Counted from the first letter of the stretch, positions 9,858-20,556 are shown. The stretch: 64,000 nt of DNA from Dipteris shenzhenensis (GCA_047967505.1 CM106540.1), one strand, 5' to 3'. The notes: generated from the sequence alone by a model not told the origin. A program made the numbers and translations.

Positions 9858-11667
9858 TTTTTTTGGTAAAATCCAGTGTATTTATATCCTCATAAATTTA
9901 CAATATGGGAAGTCTCCCACACACTAGCAATGAACTCCGAAAGAGAGCCCAATAGAAGAACTCAAAAACAAGTAGAGAACACTTCAAGGCTAGTAGCATC
10001 CAAATCCCTTGCAGCAAGACTGTCATGAGGAAACTGTTGACCCATCCTAGAATGCAGTCTCTGTGTCCAAATAGTCCATAATACCCAAAAGCGAGTCCAG
10101 TGAAAGAAAAGGAGTAATGGAGACATCTGAGATGAGAGGCATCCAAACATCCAGAAAAGTTTCCCAAATCTGATAGAAGGGAACCGAAGCCGCAGTAAAT
10201 GAGAGACATGAGTGATCAATGTGCGAGAGTGCGGGCAAAACCATAATAGGTGAGGAACTGTCTGGCAGGGATGAAAGCAACGGGGGCAGAAAGGAGAAGC
10301 AATGCGGCGTGCTGCCAATTTCACCCCAATGGAAAAGGCTCCCACTATACATCTCCAAAAGAAAAGCCTCTGTTTCAATGGCAATTTGGCTTTCCAGATT
10401 TTCATGAGTCGGGATTGCCACCAAGATAAAGGCCTATCCAAATTCCAAAGAGTGTTGGCATGCTTGTCAATCCATGGCTGTGGAAGAAGAAATCTGTAAA
10501 CCTTCGAGGAGGTCAGATTGTGTATTGAGAGCGTATGGGTAGCAGGAGGTATGGAAGTCAAATTCCAGTCCATTAATCTGTCCTGTGCAAACAGTGGAGG
10601 AACCGGAACAAATGGCTGCAACATAGTTGAAAGTGTTCTCCAAATGGATCTATGATGCAGACCCAAGGAGAATGTCCTGCAAGCTTGTGGAAATGAAAGT
10701 ATATAGCCTTGTTGATCCACAACATCACCAACAAATCTTATGCCCAATTTCATGAGATTGTATGCTTTAATAGGTGCCTGTAAAGCGAGAGGCGATGCAA
10801 ACACCTTGCTCCAATGGATGCTTTCCAATCGAAAAGAATTACCATGATGAGAGGAAGCACCTGTCCATTTTGCATATGAAAGAATTCTCTTCCAATCATG
10901 AATAAAAGCAGTAGAAACAGGGCAACCAGGAAAGAGAAAACTGCTTCCCAGTGATCTGTAATCCAATGCCCATATGCATGGGAGGCCATGTTTCCACACA
11001 TAGCTGCTAACATAATAGCCCATGGTTGTTTTTGCTGAAAAAAATCAGCAATCATAGTGCTCTTTCTTGCCAACATATGAACCTGGAGATTGAGAATATT
11101 CAGCCCCCCATGAGTCTTGGGTGAACAAATAAACTGCATAGGTAGTAGTCGCAAAGCTTTTTTATGAGATTTGCTTTTCCAAAATATCTCCATAGCTTGG
11201 GACATATAGGAAGCCAAATGCTTGAAAGACCAAGGAAGAAGAGGCAAATAAAATTGCACATATGCCATAATGATGGATTGTACTATCCAGAGTCGAACAT
11301 GTAGAGGCCAAGTGGACAAATGCCAGTATTCCAGCTTCTTGTTGATCTTTTGAAGCACCCATTTGAGCTGTTGTTGCGGAGTAATATTCCAGCCAATGGG
11401 GTATCCTAGATGTCTGACAATAGTAAGGGAAGAGATAATGTGGCCTGGCCAAAGAAGTGCATGCCAATCAGCTTCTTTCAAAGCTAGAAGTTTTGATTTC
11501 TGAAAATTGATATGCAGTCCAGCAGCTATGCCAAAGTCATTCAGTGTATGCATCAAGCGAGAAAGATCACTTTGAGAATTCCTTGGCATGAAGTATGAAT
11601 CATCAGCATAGGCCTGTGCAAGAAATGACTGTGCCCCTGGAATTTGCAAGCCATGAAGTGATGTGTG
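9858..11667 (-). mobile_element. L1-type LINE, family A, 5'-truncated
   Basis: The T-run at 9858-9864 is the 3' poly(A) in minus orientation. It contains the RT C-terminal half and the terminal zinc-binding domain. It ends abruptly near 11667, where another LINE fragment in the same orientation begins. This copy retains the region deleted in the 3490-7722 element, so it is the reference for that comparison. Confidence 0.85.
9962..11649 (-). pseudogene. LINE ORF2 fragment: RT end and zf-RVT domain, frameshifted
   Basis: Two overlapping minus-strand frames cover it: 11649-10750 and 11023-9962, so a frameshift lies near 11000. The first has the RT catalytic box QAYADDSYF and the thumb (GLHINFQKSKL, VRHLGYPIGW, SIIMAYVQFYLPLL). 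The second has the plant-LINE zinc-binding end RLFFWRCIVGAF..CPRCFHPCQTVPHLLWFC (a C-x2-C..H..C layout). It is inactive through 5' truncation and the frameshift. Confidence 0.85.
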
Positions 11668-11852
11668 TAACTAGAGATCTAATCATAAGAGCCCAAGGCT
11701 GATCACCTTGCAGAAATTGCAGCAACATTTTTCCCTTGTGAGCAAGGATGTGCACCTAGATATTCATGATGTTCAAACCACCATGCATCTTAGGAGAACA
11801 AAGTTGATGCATTGAAAGCAGTTTGATACTTTTTCTACCATGTTTGGAACGT
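11668..11852 (-). mobile_element. Short L1-type LINE fragment
   Basis: Homologous to 14470-14650: both carry the post-RT segment whose minus translation resembles SPKMHGGLNI. No intact frame. Its right end meets the (AC)n tract that precedes the next LINE. Confidence 0.65.
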
Positions 11853-11873
11853 ACACACACACACACACACATA
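11852..11873. repeat. (AC)n microsatellite
   Basis: About ten AC units immediately left of a LINE T-run at 11874. Confidence 0.85.
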
Positions 11874-12336
11874 TTTTTTTTGGTAATTCCACAGTCATAA
11901 TATTACAGTTTCAATATTTTACAAAGAGATTCTCGAAAGAGTAGAATCTCAAGCACATCAAAAACACAAGAAAACAATCTCCATGCAAGAGCTATGAAGA
12001 TCACCCTCCTGACAAGCATCATAAATAGATTGCCTCAAGGAGGCTCTGAAGAGCTGATATGGCTGAGTAAACTGTCTGTGCAGATACACATGTTATGTTC
12101 AGTCCACAAACTCCAAAGAGCCCAATATCTAATCCAAAAAAGGAGCAAAGAATATAGAGTTAGTGGAGTAAGACATCTGCCAAATAGCCAAAAAAGTTTC
12201 CCAAAAGTTGAGTTAGGGAAACAAAGCCTCAAGAGTGTCCAAATCTGCTGAAGCAATGACTTTGTGTAGGGGCAATGCCAAAACAAATGAGCTAGTCTCA
12301 GTTGGTGAAGTACAACGGAGAGAAGAGGCTGTGGCT
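11874..12336 (-). mobile_element. L1-type LINE 3' end, 5'-truncated
   Basis: The T-run at 11874-11880 is followed on the minus strand by the zinc-binding end of ORF2 (12286-12035: MFWHCPYTKSLLQQIW..FWIRYWALWSLW), open for 83 codons. Only the last few hundred bases of the element are present. Confidence 0.8.
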
Positions 12337-12362
12337 ATACACATACACACACACACACACAC
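12337..12362. repeat. (CA)n microsatellite
   Basis: ATACACATACACAC.. tract directly left of the T-run at 12363. Confidence 0.85.
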
Positions 12363-12590
12363 TTTTTTTTAAGTGAAAGCTTTGATTGATTATATTAAAA
12401 GAATAGTCACCTCAGAAAAGAGGCGCTACCTCAAATGGGCTTGAAATATCAAGATACCAAAGGAAATTAGCATGCTTAACAGCTAGTATTGGTGCCCAAG
12501 TAATTTGAGTCCTGGCAATGTGCATGGTCTTCGGCCTCTCCATCGTATCCTTTGGCTCCCTAAAAATTTTTATTGCAATAAGCTAGATTG
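12363..12590 (-). mobile_element. Very short L1-type LINE 3' end
   Basis: After the T-run, GCTTTGATTGATTATATTA matches the same position in the element at 3490 (CTTTGATTGATTATATTATA), followed by the same GTCACCTCAGAAAAGAGGCGC-type sequence. From about 12450 to 12590 I cannot assign the sequence. Confidence 0.65.
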
Positions 12591-12596
12591 GCGGAA

Positions 12597-12614
12597 ACAC
12601 ACACACACACACAC
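12597..12614. repeat. (AC)n microsatellite
   Basis: Nine AC units directly left of another LINE T-run at 12615. Confidence 0.85.
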
Positions 12615-12689
12615 TTTTTATTTTTGTGGAATCTTTGAGTCATTATATTACAAAAAAAAGCTATCCTAGAAAGGGAGAGCTATAATACA

Positions 12690-13460
12690 TCAAGAGAAAA
12701 TCTCATTGTAGGACAAATATACATCATGATCAAAGACATGAGATTGCAAGCAATCAAAAAGCGATTGCTCCAAAGAGTGTTTGAAGAAAGAGAAAGTGGA
12801 AAAAACAGGATCACAAAAGACCCTATGATTACGATCCTTCCAGAGAGTCCAGAGTGCCCAGTACCGAACCCAAACAAAAAAGAAATCAAACTTCTGTCTG
12901 GGTGGATGTACACCAAAAAGCCAGAAGAACTTGCCAAAAGCAATATGAGGAAACTGAGCTCTCAAAATCTGCCCAAGGAAGTCCAAGAAAGCACGAGAGG
13001 AAGGACAATGCCAAAAGAGATGAGGCACAGTCTCTCTCGGAGCCAGACATCTACGAAAAATAGAGGAAGCAATATGTCGTCGTGCCAAGAGCTGTCCATA
13101 AGGAAGAACACCCAACAAAGCTCTCCACAAGAAAACCTGCTGACAGAGAGCAATCTTAGAATGCCAAATCTGTCTCAAATGTTTCCGCCACCATTTCATA
13201 GGACGATTAAGATGCCAAAGCTGATTTGCCTTTTGTGAGATAAATGGCAGAGGAAGTAGAACTTTATAAAGAGAAGAGATAGTAATATGTGCAAACTGCA
13301 AAGGACAGTATGATAAGCCCATAGAAGAAAGTGTCCAGTCTTGAAGACGATCCTGTAGATGCAATGGAGGAACTGGTTGAAAAGGCTGGAGCATCAAAGT
13401 AATATTATGCCAAAGTGGACGACGATAATGCATTCCAAGGCCAAATTTGGCAGCAGCCAA
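12690..13460 (-). pseudogene. LINE ORF2 C-terminal fragment (zf-RVT)
   Basis: A 256-codon open minus-strand frame ending the ORF2: QLWHLNRPMKWWRKHL, then the zinc-binding region CLAPRETVPHLFWHC and VRYWALWTLWKDRNHR. It is separated from the rest of its ORF by the nested insertion at 13504-14177. Confidence 0.85.
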
Positions 13461-13494
13461 AGGAAAAGTAAGGGGAATTCCAGCATCATCAACA

Positions 13495-13503
13495 ACATCT
13501 TGA
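13495..13503. repeat. Target-site duplication, left copy
   Basis: ACATCTTGA; identical to 14178-14186 on the other side of the nested LINE. Confidence 0.8.
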
Positions 13504-14177
13504 CAGTTTGGAAGGGAGTCATGGGGATCTTAGCGAGGGCTGCACCTGAGTTAGGACCGGTCACTTGGGGAGCCGTTTGCTGGTGCAGCACCGAGATGGG
13601 ACATCACTTGGCTTATGAGTTCTCTAGGCAGGATCCAGTTTTCTTCATCACGTAGGCCACCTGGGCATACATGGACAGCTTCCCTTGGCATCTGATAGAG
13701 ACAGATGCCGGAGCGATGAGTCGGCACCCAGTTTGGGAGATCATAGGGAGCATTGCAGGCTGGCATATCTGGACTTCCAGATGCGCGCAGACCTTAGGAG
13801 ATCAGGCTTCTTCTGCTACCCAGACCCTAGCAGACATTTGGAGCACGATCATTCACACGCTCAAGGGTCAGTGGGATCAGATTCAGGGGGAGTCCCGGGC
13901 AGGGAAGGAGAAGAGACGGCGCTTCTTTCGCGACTGGGACCACCGAGAGTTGTTCTTCCAGCACTCTGCTCAGAGTCTTCAGTGGCATTACTCCCCCCCA
14001 TCGTGGCTATTTGTCCACTCTTCGATGATTATGCCCTGAGAGGCTTGTAATTAGTATTTTGGTTCCTCGGGCTGTATCCATTTTGTGATTGCAGCCCGCT
14101 GGCCTTTAGGCCCTCTTGTACTCCCGTGTTCAAGTAATGTAACTAGCACCACTTTTTGCGCAAAAAAAAAAAAAAAA
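13504..14177 (+). mobile_element. Nested 5'-truncated LINE with poly(A), 9-bp TSD
   Basis: A 674-bp + strand insertion ending in a run of about 17 A at 14162-14178 and flanked by ACATCTTGA on both sides. Removing it restores the host LINE frame order. Its only frame (13671-14039) encodes the extreme C-terminus of an L1-type ORF2, with WHIWTSRCAQ resembling the IWxxR end of such proteins. The family differs from the host LINE. Confidence 0.88.
13671..14039 (+). pseudogene. ORF2 C-terminal remnant of the nested LINE
   Basis: 122 codons, with PVWEIIGSIAGWHIWTSRC near the start and a charged KEKRRRFFRDWDHRELFF segment after it. It follows 5'-truncated sequence and precedes a 3' UTR of about 120 bases and the poly(A). 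It cannot be functional alone. Confidence 0.65.
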
Positions 14178-14186
14178 ACATCTTGA
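14178..14186. repeat. Target-site duplication, right copy
   Basis: ACATCTTGA directly after the poly(A) of the nested LINE; its first A is shared with the poly(A). Confidence 0.8.
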
Positions 14187-14710
14187 ACCAAACGAATCCC
14201 CTTGAGACTCAGAAAATACGAACGTCGAGGCTCCTGCAAAGCCATAGGAAGGGTGAACACTCTAGACCAATGTATACTTTCAGCTCTGAAAGAGTTGCCC
14301 TGCAAGGAATCATTGCCATGCCAATCCAAGTGAGAAAGGATATGTTTCCAATCCATTAACAAATGGGAAACCAAAGGACAGCCGGGGATTTTGCCTGTCA
14401 CAAAACCAAAAAGAAAATCCCACTGGGAAAGCTGCCAATGACCAAAAGCTGGAGATTCAACATGCAAGAGTAAATGATGAATCATGGCAGCCCATGGTTG
14501 AGAACCTTGCAAAAACTGCAGCATGAGTTTCCCCTTATGAGCAAGAATGTGCATATGGATATACTTAAGAATATTAAGACCTCCATGCATCTTTGGAGAA
14601 CAAAGCTGCTGTACCGGAAGCAAACGCAGGCTTTTTTTGCCATGGCAAGAACACCAGAAGATTTCCAGCACCTCAGACATAAAAGAGGCAAGATCAGCCT
14701 TGCTGAACAT
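14187..14710 (-). pseudogene. LINE ORF2 middle fragment
   Basis: Minus-strand frame with CSPKMHGGLNILKYIHMHILAHKGK and AFGHWQLSQWDFLFGFV, equivalent to the post-RT region of the 9858-11667 copy. Its upstream neighbour on the minus strand is ORF1 rather than RT sequence because of the internal deletion. Confidence 0.8.
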
Positions 14711-15048
14711 AAAGAAGAGAAGACAAGCATTGAGGAAAATCCACAACTTCCACCCAAACAGGGCAACGACGCCGAATGAATGCCTGATAATCGCGAGTGG
14801 GAGACCAAGGCAGGACATGGACCACCTGCTGGCCATAGAAGAGTGGGGAGTGCTCCAGCAAAACCTGACGGTGCTCCTCATCAACCATGATGATCTCAAA
14901 AAAGCCCCTCGCTGCATAATGAACTTTTTTGACATAAGAACCACCCAAGGTTCGAGTCAACCAATTCCCAACATCTACTGCAGCAGGCATCCGTCCTGGG
15001 AAGAAAATTATAATGGCATGCTTTGCATAGTCCTTAATTGAAGAGATC
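14711..15048 (-). pseudogene. LINE ORF1 N-terminal fragment
   Basis: Close to 6880-7205: minus frame MPAAVDVGNWLTRTLGGSYV, KKVHYAARGFFEIIMVDEEH. It retains Arg where the other copy has the TGA stop. It is cut after about 110 codons by the deletion junction. Confidence 0.85.
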
Positions 15049-16150
15049 TAGTAGCTAGCTAGGAATGGAATGGAAATGTGGAAAGCATAATGAAAAGCAA
15101 AATGGAAATGAAAATGAAAGAACAAATGCTAGGCAATGATAACCAAAATACTCACATGTAGATAGCTTGATGTTGACTGATGTAATAGACAATAGACAAG
15201 TACAACACTATATAGTGTGACACTAGACTCTAGAAAGTCACAATGTCTATGGGATATCTCCCAATATGACACGTGGCACGTCTAGAACTCACTAGACTAT
15301 AAAACACCACCTAGACCACCTAGAACATATATTTTTGACTCACTTTGGCTTCATATTCAAATACCCCCCCCATGAAGGCAAGGTGAGAGACTACTAGAAT
15401 GGAACCAATAACAGAACATGACAATGACGGTCATCAAAATTGTGCATGCCGGTCTAGAATTAGACATGGCTCCCACACAATCTCAGAGGCTAGTGAGCAT
15501 AACATAGAAATCTCATCTAGCATGGCTCAGAGGCTCATCATGCATGGATGCATGATCAACTCAGAGGTCTAGGAGACCAATGCACCAACATCCTGGAACT
15601 CTCAAGCCAAGCCTGATAAACAAATAGACCTATCAATGCCAATACATGGCTCCCACAGTACATCGCCCCTTGGCTTTATAACAAGACATGTTAGGAAGCC
15701 ACACACCAAAATAGGAAAACCAATACATCTTTTTAGGAGGACTATCCAAGGCAGAGGACCTTTAGACTCAATGACAACCAAACACTCAGTTACATATCAT
15801 TTTAGGGGGACTACCTAGGGCAGAGGATCCCAAAATACATCAAGCTATAAGAATAATAAAAATAGATCTCTTAGGAGTAAGAGATGTCCTCCAAGTAGCC
15901 ACTGCACATGTGTGCACATAGATGTCAGATTATGCTTGGGTACAGGTGAGAACATAAGTGTAGCTTTGCTTATTAAGTTATTATTATTATTATTTTCTCA
16001 TTCACTCATAAATTGTCTAAATTGGCAAAATCCCTTTGTTCTTCGCTTGTTCTACAAAAAATTGAAATTGTAAGATTGGATATATTCTAGTCTTATGAAG
16101 GTATGTATATATTCGAAAAAAAAAATGTATTTACCAAGCTTCTACATCCC
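15049..16150. other. Unassigned spacer
   Basis: AT-rich, no convincing coding frame. It contains polypurine GGAATGGAAATG-type runs near 15061-15120 and a repeated phrase TTTTAGGGGGACTA / TTTTTAGGAGGACTA (about 15729 and 15801), followed each time by AGGCAGAGGA-like text. It may include a decayed LTR but I could not define ends. Confidence 0.4.
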
Positions 16151-16979
16151 TTGCTAGCTGGGGTTCTTTGCAGCCTCCTTGTAGTGTGCCACCATCACTA
16201 GATGGTATGAGATTAGTTAAGGTCTGCTTGTACACACTAACTAGATAGTTAGATTAACTAGGTAGCCTAATGATCAGTTACAGTAACTGAGTCTCAACTA
16301 ACTAGTAGTTAGCTCATAACCCTAGTTAGGCCAAAGGTCTAGGTCCATTCACACTTGGAGCTAAAGACCAAAGGGCCCCTAAATTTCCCTAACTTTGAGG
16401 GTCCATAACTTGCTTATTTAAGACCCGAATTGGATCCAAATTGAACCACAAATTCACACACAGAACCATTGAGCTACGGGAACTTTTTCTAGCAAATCCC
16501 ACACCATTTAGGCAACCATAACACTCATCAATTTGCGCTCCCGTGTGGGCCTCTTTTTCGCACCATTTCACTCATAAGATTTTGCCATGACCTCCGATTG
16601 ACAATCCGTCTATACCGGCACATTTTTTCACTCACGTGGGACAATCCTAGGCAAATTGTTAACACAATGATCCCTACTATACTACCGCATCTCTAACCCC
16701 CTTAACATTTTTTACTCCTCCTTTGGGAGCCCGTAACTAGGTTGTTTGAAGATCAAATCGCACCCAGTTTGATGCCAAGATCCACTCACGCAACGTCCAA
16801 TCTCAAACGATAATTCTTAAGTCTTTTTACCATGATTTTCATTCTCGATAGTCGCTGTTACGTAGGCACATATTTCGACTCGTCCATTGCATATTTTTTG
16901 CCATTATCGGGCTACGAAGGTCGAAATCAATTGTGAATTTTAAAGTCAAAGGTACTCACTTAAAGGATACACTGAAGCA

Positions 16980-17869
16980 TTGTGTATGCACCTCAGATTT
17001 GGACGAAGACTAGCACTTGCATACTTTCGCGAGCTTTCTTCGGTCCTCGACGCTCTTCAAGAATTCAACCTTTCACCATCGACAAGCAACATGGAGGACC
17101 TAACAGGTGAAGAAGAAATAGGTAACGATAATTTGCATCCTGCAAATCCCTTGGAGAACAATGCAACTGCAACCACAACAACAATGACAGATGACACTTT
17201 GATAAATTGAAAATGCCAGAGTACAATGGACGAGGTACCCCGTCAGGTTCCTTCAACTCTCCGACGCAGCATGTTGTGCTGCAGGCGACCAGTCAAATCA
17301 AACAAAAGCCGCCTGGTTCTCGATGGCCCTAGCCGATGAGGCTTCGGAACAATACTTCGACCTTCTCGTAGAGGAAAGAGTCACATAGGCACTGCTATTT
17401 GAGCAATTCAGAAGAAGATTCGAAATAGAAAGGCTGCAAGATGAGCTCGCATTACAACTAGGCAATATATCTAGATATGCGCAAGAAAGGAAAGGCGAGA
17501 AGATACTTAAGAAGAATGGAAAGATTAATAGTAAAGTGTGATCCCTGTCCAGACGACAAGTACCTCATAGCATGGTTCATCTCTGGCCTGAAAAAATCCA
17601 TTCGCAAGGACATGAAAAAAGTCAGCAGCTATGCACATTTCAGCGACGCTCATGAAGCTGCAATTGACATTGAGGATGGCATGATCGATTTTGACAGCGA
17701 CAATGATGGCTATAAATTAAGTCAACGCGATAAGAAATCTTCGAAGAAGGGCAGCACTTCCAACAAAGATCGCACCACCGAGGACAGAGTGGAAGCCATG
17801 GCCCTAACAGTAAAAGATGAAAGGATCCAGGCCATCGAGCAAAAGCTGCGTGTCTCTCAGCCACCATAG
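16980..17869 (+). pseudogene. gypsy gag, N-terminal part
   Basis: Remnants begin with FGRRLALAYFRELSSVLDALQEFNLS and continue through frameshifts to the open piece 17477-17869, with LIVKCDPCPDDKYLIAWFIS and an acidic stretch. A parallel, less damaged version lies on the minus strand at 26125-26760. It would form the capsid of the element; at least two frameshifts and a stop disrupt it. Confidence 0.7.
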
Positions 17870-18150
17870 TACCCACGGAAAGAAAATGTTTGGTGCCCAC
17901 AGTGTATGGCCAACCATACAGCCAATGAATGCCCAATCTTGAGGAACAGACTAAACCCACCTGAAGTGGCTCAGCCCCCATGATTATGGTGTCCCATTTG
18001 CAATGTTGCAGAGCATGATGTAAATACTTATTTCTACAATATGAGGGTAACACAACCCTGGTCCCAATAATACTAACAGCCGCCAATCCCAGTGTACAGA
18101 CAACCGGCATTGGTAGCTAATGCACATAGCCACGTCTCAACCCACTCCCG

Positions 18151-19201
18151 GTGAGAACACAATCTTCTCAACTAATGAGGAATCCCAATCCTCTGCAATA
18201 CCCATGGGCTCCCAATCTTGCTCCGGTAGTTTCAGTGCAACAACTCCAACCTGAAGAGCTGGAACCTCATTACGAGTATGAAAGAGAATACCCTATGTAC
18301 TACATGGATGGTGCCAAAGGACTCATCCCGGTGTATGCTAATCATGTCAGACCCACCACATTTCGAACATCCATCAAGTGTTTTGGTTGTGGAGAAAACC
18401 ACCGCATAGTAGAATGCCCACACAAGGATAACCCATTACATTCTGCAGGGAATGCGGAGTTGGGCATGCTTGCATGGATTGCCCACTAAGAACAAAGTCT
18501 CAACCAACCATGGAAGTAAAACCTAATGTATCCCTGGGAATGATAAGTGTGGTAACACAAAGTGTGGCATCACAGCCAATCTTGATCATAACAAGACAAC
18601 AAGCAGCATGGCAAAAACTCCTTTCTGCTCAAAACTTAAAAAGCCCTCTGGCAAAACAAGCCAGCCAATCCCACAACACAAAAAGACCATGCCTAGCACA
18701 TCCGCGGAAAGTGCCACCTAAGGAGCCAAGGAAGCATATCCCAAGGCTGAAACTGAAAAGATGCGTTACCAAGCCTTGAAGCAATGGATACAACAAGAGC
18801 AAGAAAAATTTGAGTCAGATAGGATGGCAGCAGCAAAGTTCAAAGCACCATTAGCACCCAGCATTGACACGGTGATTGATCCCAACAACTTCCAACAGGT
18901 AATAGAGCAACATGCAAAACATTCCCAATTGGATGGCACCACACTAGCAAGCTTAATAAGCTGCCTCGTCACGATGTCAATTGGGACATTACTAAGAAAT
19001 TGCCTCCAATGCGGGAGAGTTTCAAGGGATGGATCGGATCTTCACAATACTCTCCCCCACTTGAAGAAGAGGAAAAGGAATAGAGAAACTGCTGTCAAGA
19101 TAAATCTGGGAACAGGGAAAATCAAACCCACTATTTCTAGAAATGTTGAGGACACTTCTTCCACTACAACCACCAGTCATGTCTACCTACCAATGTACTA
19201 A
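18151..19201 (+). pseudogene. gypsy gag, zinc-knuckle and C-terminal part
   Basis: Contains a knuckle CFGCGENHRIVEC (C-x2-C-x4-H-x4-C) at about 18379-18417 and a Lys/Gln-rich C-terminus. The frame shifts near 18430, 18480 and 18770. It is homologous to the minus-strand piece 25156-25635, in which the second Cys of the first knuckle has changed to Gly. Confidence 0.75.
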
Positions 19202-19295
19202 AGCCCATAGAAGGGGATACTCAAAGTGACATCAATAATTGGATACAGATGCTGGCTACAATAGATAATTGTAAAACAACACATCTAATGTTGCT

Positions 19296-19322
19296 TGTTG
19301 TCTTGTTATGATCAAGATTGAG
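19296..19322. repeat. Inverted copy of a gypsy gag segment at the LINE boundary
   Basis: TTGTTGTCTTGTTATGATCAAG and a few further bases are the reverse complement of 18577-18602. It sits between the gypsy sequence and the 3' end of the minus-strand LINE, so the junction is a rearrangement and not a clean insertion. Confidence 0.7.
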
Positions 19323-20556
19323 ATGCTCTAATGTGGTCATGTCGAGGCCTCGTCCCGTTGGGATCCATGTGATCTAGCTGAAAGAACTCCGTGATAGAGC
19401 TCTGAGAGGGATCAACCGAGGAAGAAGTCTGCTCCTGTCTCCGTGCTCGGAGTATCCTCTCACGGTGTCTAAGTGCCTCATGAATGAAACTTGCCAAACA
19501 CCGCTGGTCTGGGTAGGAGAGGAAATGGGCTAAAATCCCATAACTATCTCTGAAGAGGCAGTGGAAACGTCCTCGGATCTCATAGTACACAGGACACCTG
19601 AAGATGAAATGCTCCTCTTTCTCAACCTCATGTATGTCACATAGTGTGCATATGCGCTGCTCCCAGGGTAGTCGCTCTGCTCTGCCGCTCTCGATGCGAA
19701 GTCTGTGTGAAGAGACCCGGAACTGTCCAAGAGAGATCCTCATCGAGTGGGGCAGGTGAATCTGTGTGTATCCTGGTGGGTCAGTGAAACCCTCCGCTGT
19801 GATATGTAAGAAGTGATCTCTGTAGAAGCTAAGCTTCACTGGGAGTTCACTCGGTTCCAACCAACTCCGAAAAGTGTGTAGCTGTAGTAGATCCTCACGG
19901 ATAACCTGGTTGACCTCGTGTGATAAGAGGGGAGAGAACGGAGCATCCATGCTATACTGGTGGAAGGGAGGTAGTCTATCCATGTGGAGCCCCAGTCGCT
20001 CAAACCATCTCTCTGTACGTGCAGACCAACACCTCTGATCTCCGCCTGCTGCAAGTGCCATAGAAGAGGATAAAGCTATCCATGGTAGCCTGCTACGCCC
20101 CGACGTATAATCCCCATATTCCCTAACTCGGTACAGATATGTGATGACCTGAAATGCAGCATCTAGCTGTAAAGGGGGTGACCCAAACTCAGCCTGAATG
20201 ATTTGGTGAGGAACGGATGACTTACCACGAATCATCCGTGATAGCATGAGAACCTGTAGCCGCTCCACACGGGCCCACTCTGTATCCGATAAGTCTGGTC
20301 TCCAACAAGGACTGCCGTACATCCCCGCTGGGCGAGCCAAGGAGTCAAAAAGCAACCCCTTGGTGCGTGGATCCTGAAAGTGTGAGCGGAAGCACTGCCT
20401 CTCTAGCCTGGCCAATGAGGCATACCCTCTACTCAAGCGTGTCTGCATCGCGGGTCTCATAGTGAAGCTCGGTCTGGAGAAGATAACCCCAAGATAAGTG
20501 TATGATGAAACTATCTCAACAGATGACCCCGCGAATGTGAACTGCTCCTGACGCAT
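19312..20556 (-). pseudogene. LINE ORF2 C-terminal half, open for 414 codons
   Basis: Starts just after a TGA that interrupts ORF2 (..MIFNTS-stop-AIMRQEQF). It contains the RT thumb and connector (SYTYLGVIFSRPSFTMRPAM), then a cysteine motif CTLCDIHEVEKEEHFIFRC (C-x2-C..H-x4-C) near 19660-19600, typical of the ends of RTE/Jockey-like LINEs. The last 30 residues include QSSITEFF (19404-19381), a match to the PIP-box consensus. Apart from the one upstream stop the frame is clean, so the insertion may be fairly young. Confidence 0.8.

Larger units (their letters stand above)
12615..15048 (-). mobile_element. L1-type LINE with internal deletion, split by a nested LINE
   Basis: One element in two pieces, 12615-13503 and 14178-15048, separated by a 674-bp insertion. 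Alignment by eye with the copy at 9858-11667 runs continuously across the split (the region GIRLVQDV..GLGMHYRR corresponds to GIRFVGDV..SLGLHHRS). At about 14711-14717 the late ORF2 sequence is joined directly to the ORF1 start region, so some 3 kb of ORF1 and ORF2 is missing. The 5' end is near 15048. Nothing encoded is intact. Confidence 0.85.

Noticed and set aside
10047-10424. Alternative minus-strand open frame in the LINE
   Set aside because: Shadow of the zf-RVT coding frame at 11023-9962.
18761-19201. Possible independent host gene
   Set aside because: Lies in order after the gypsy zinc knuckle and has a homologous stretch in the minus-strand gypsy copy at 27.0-27.4 kb; part of gag.
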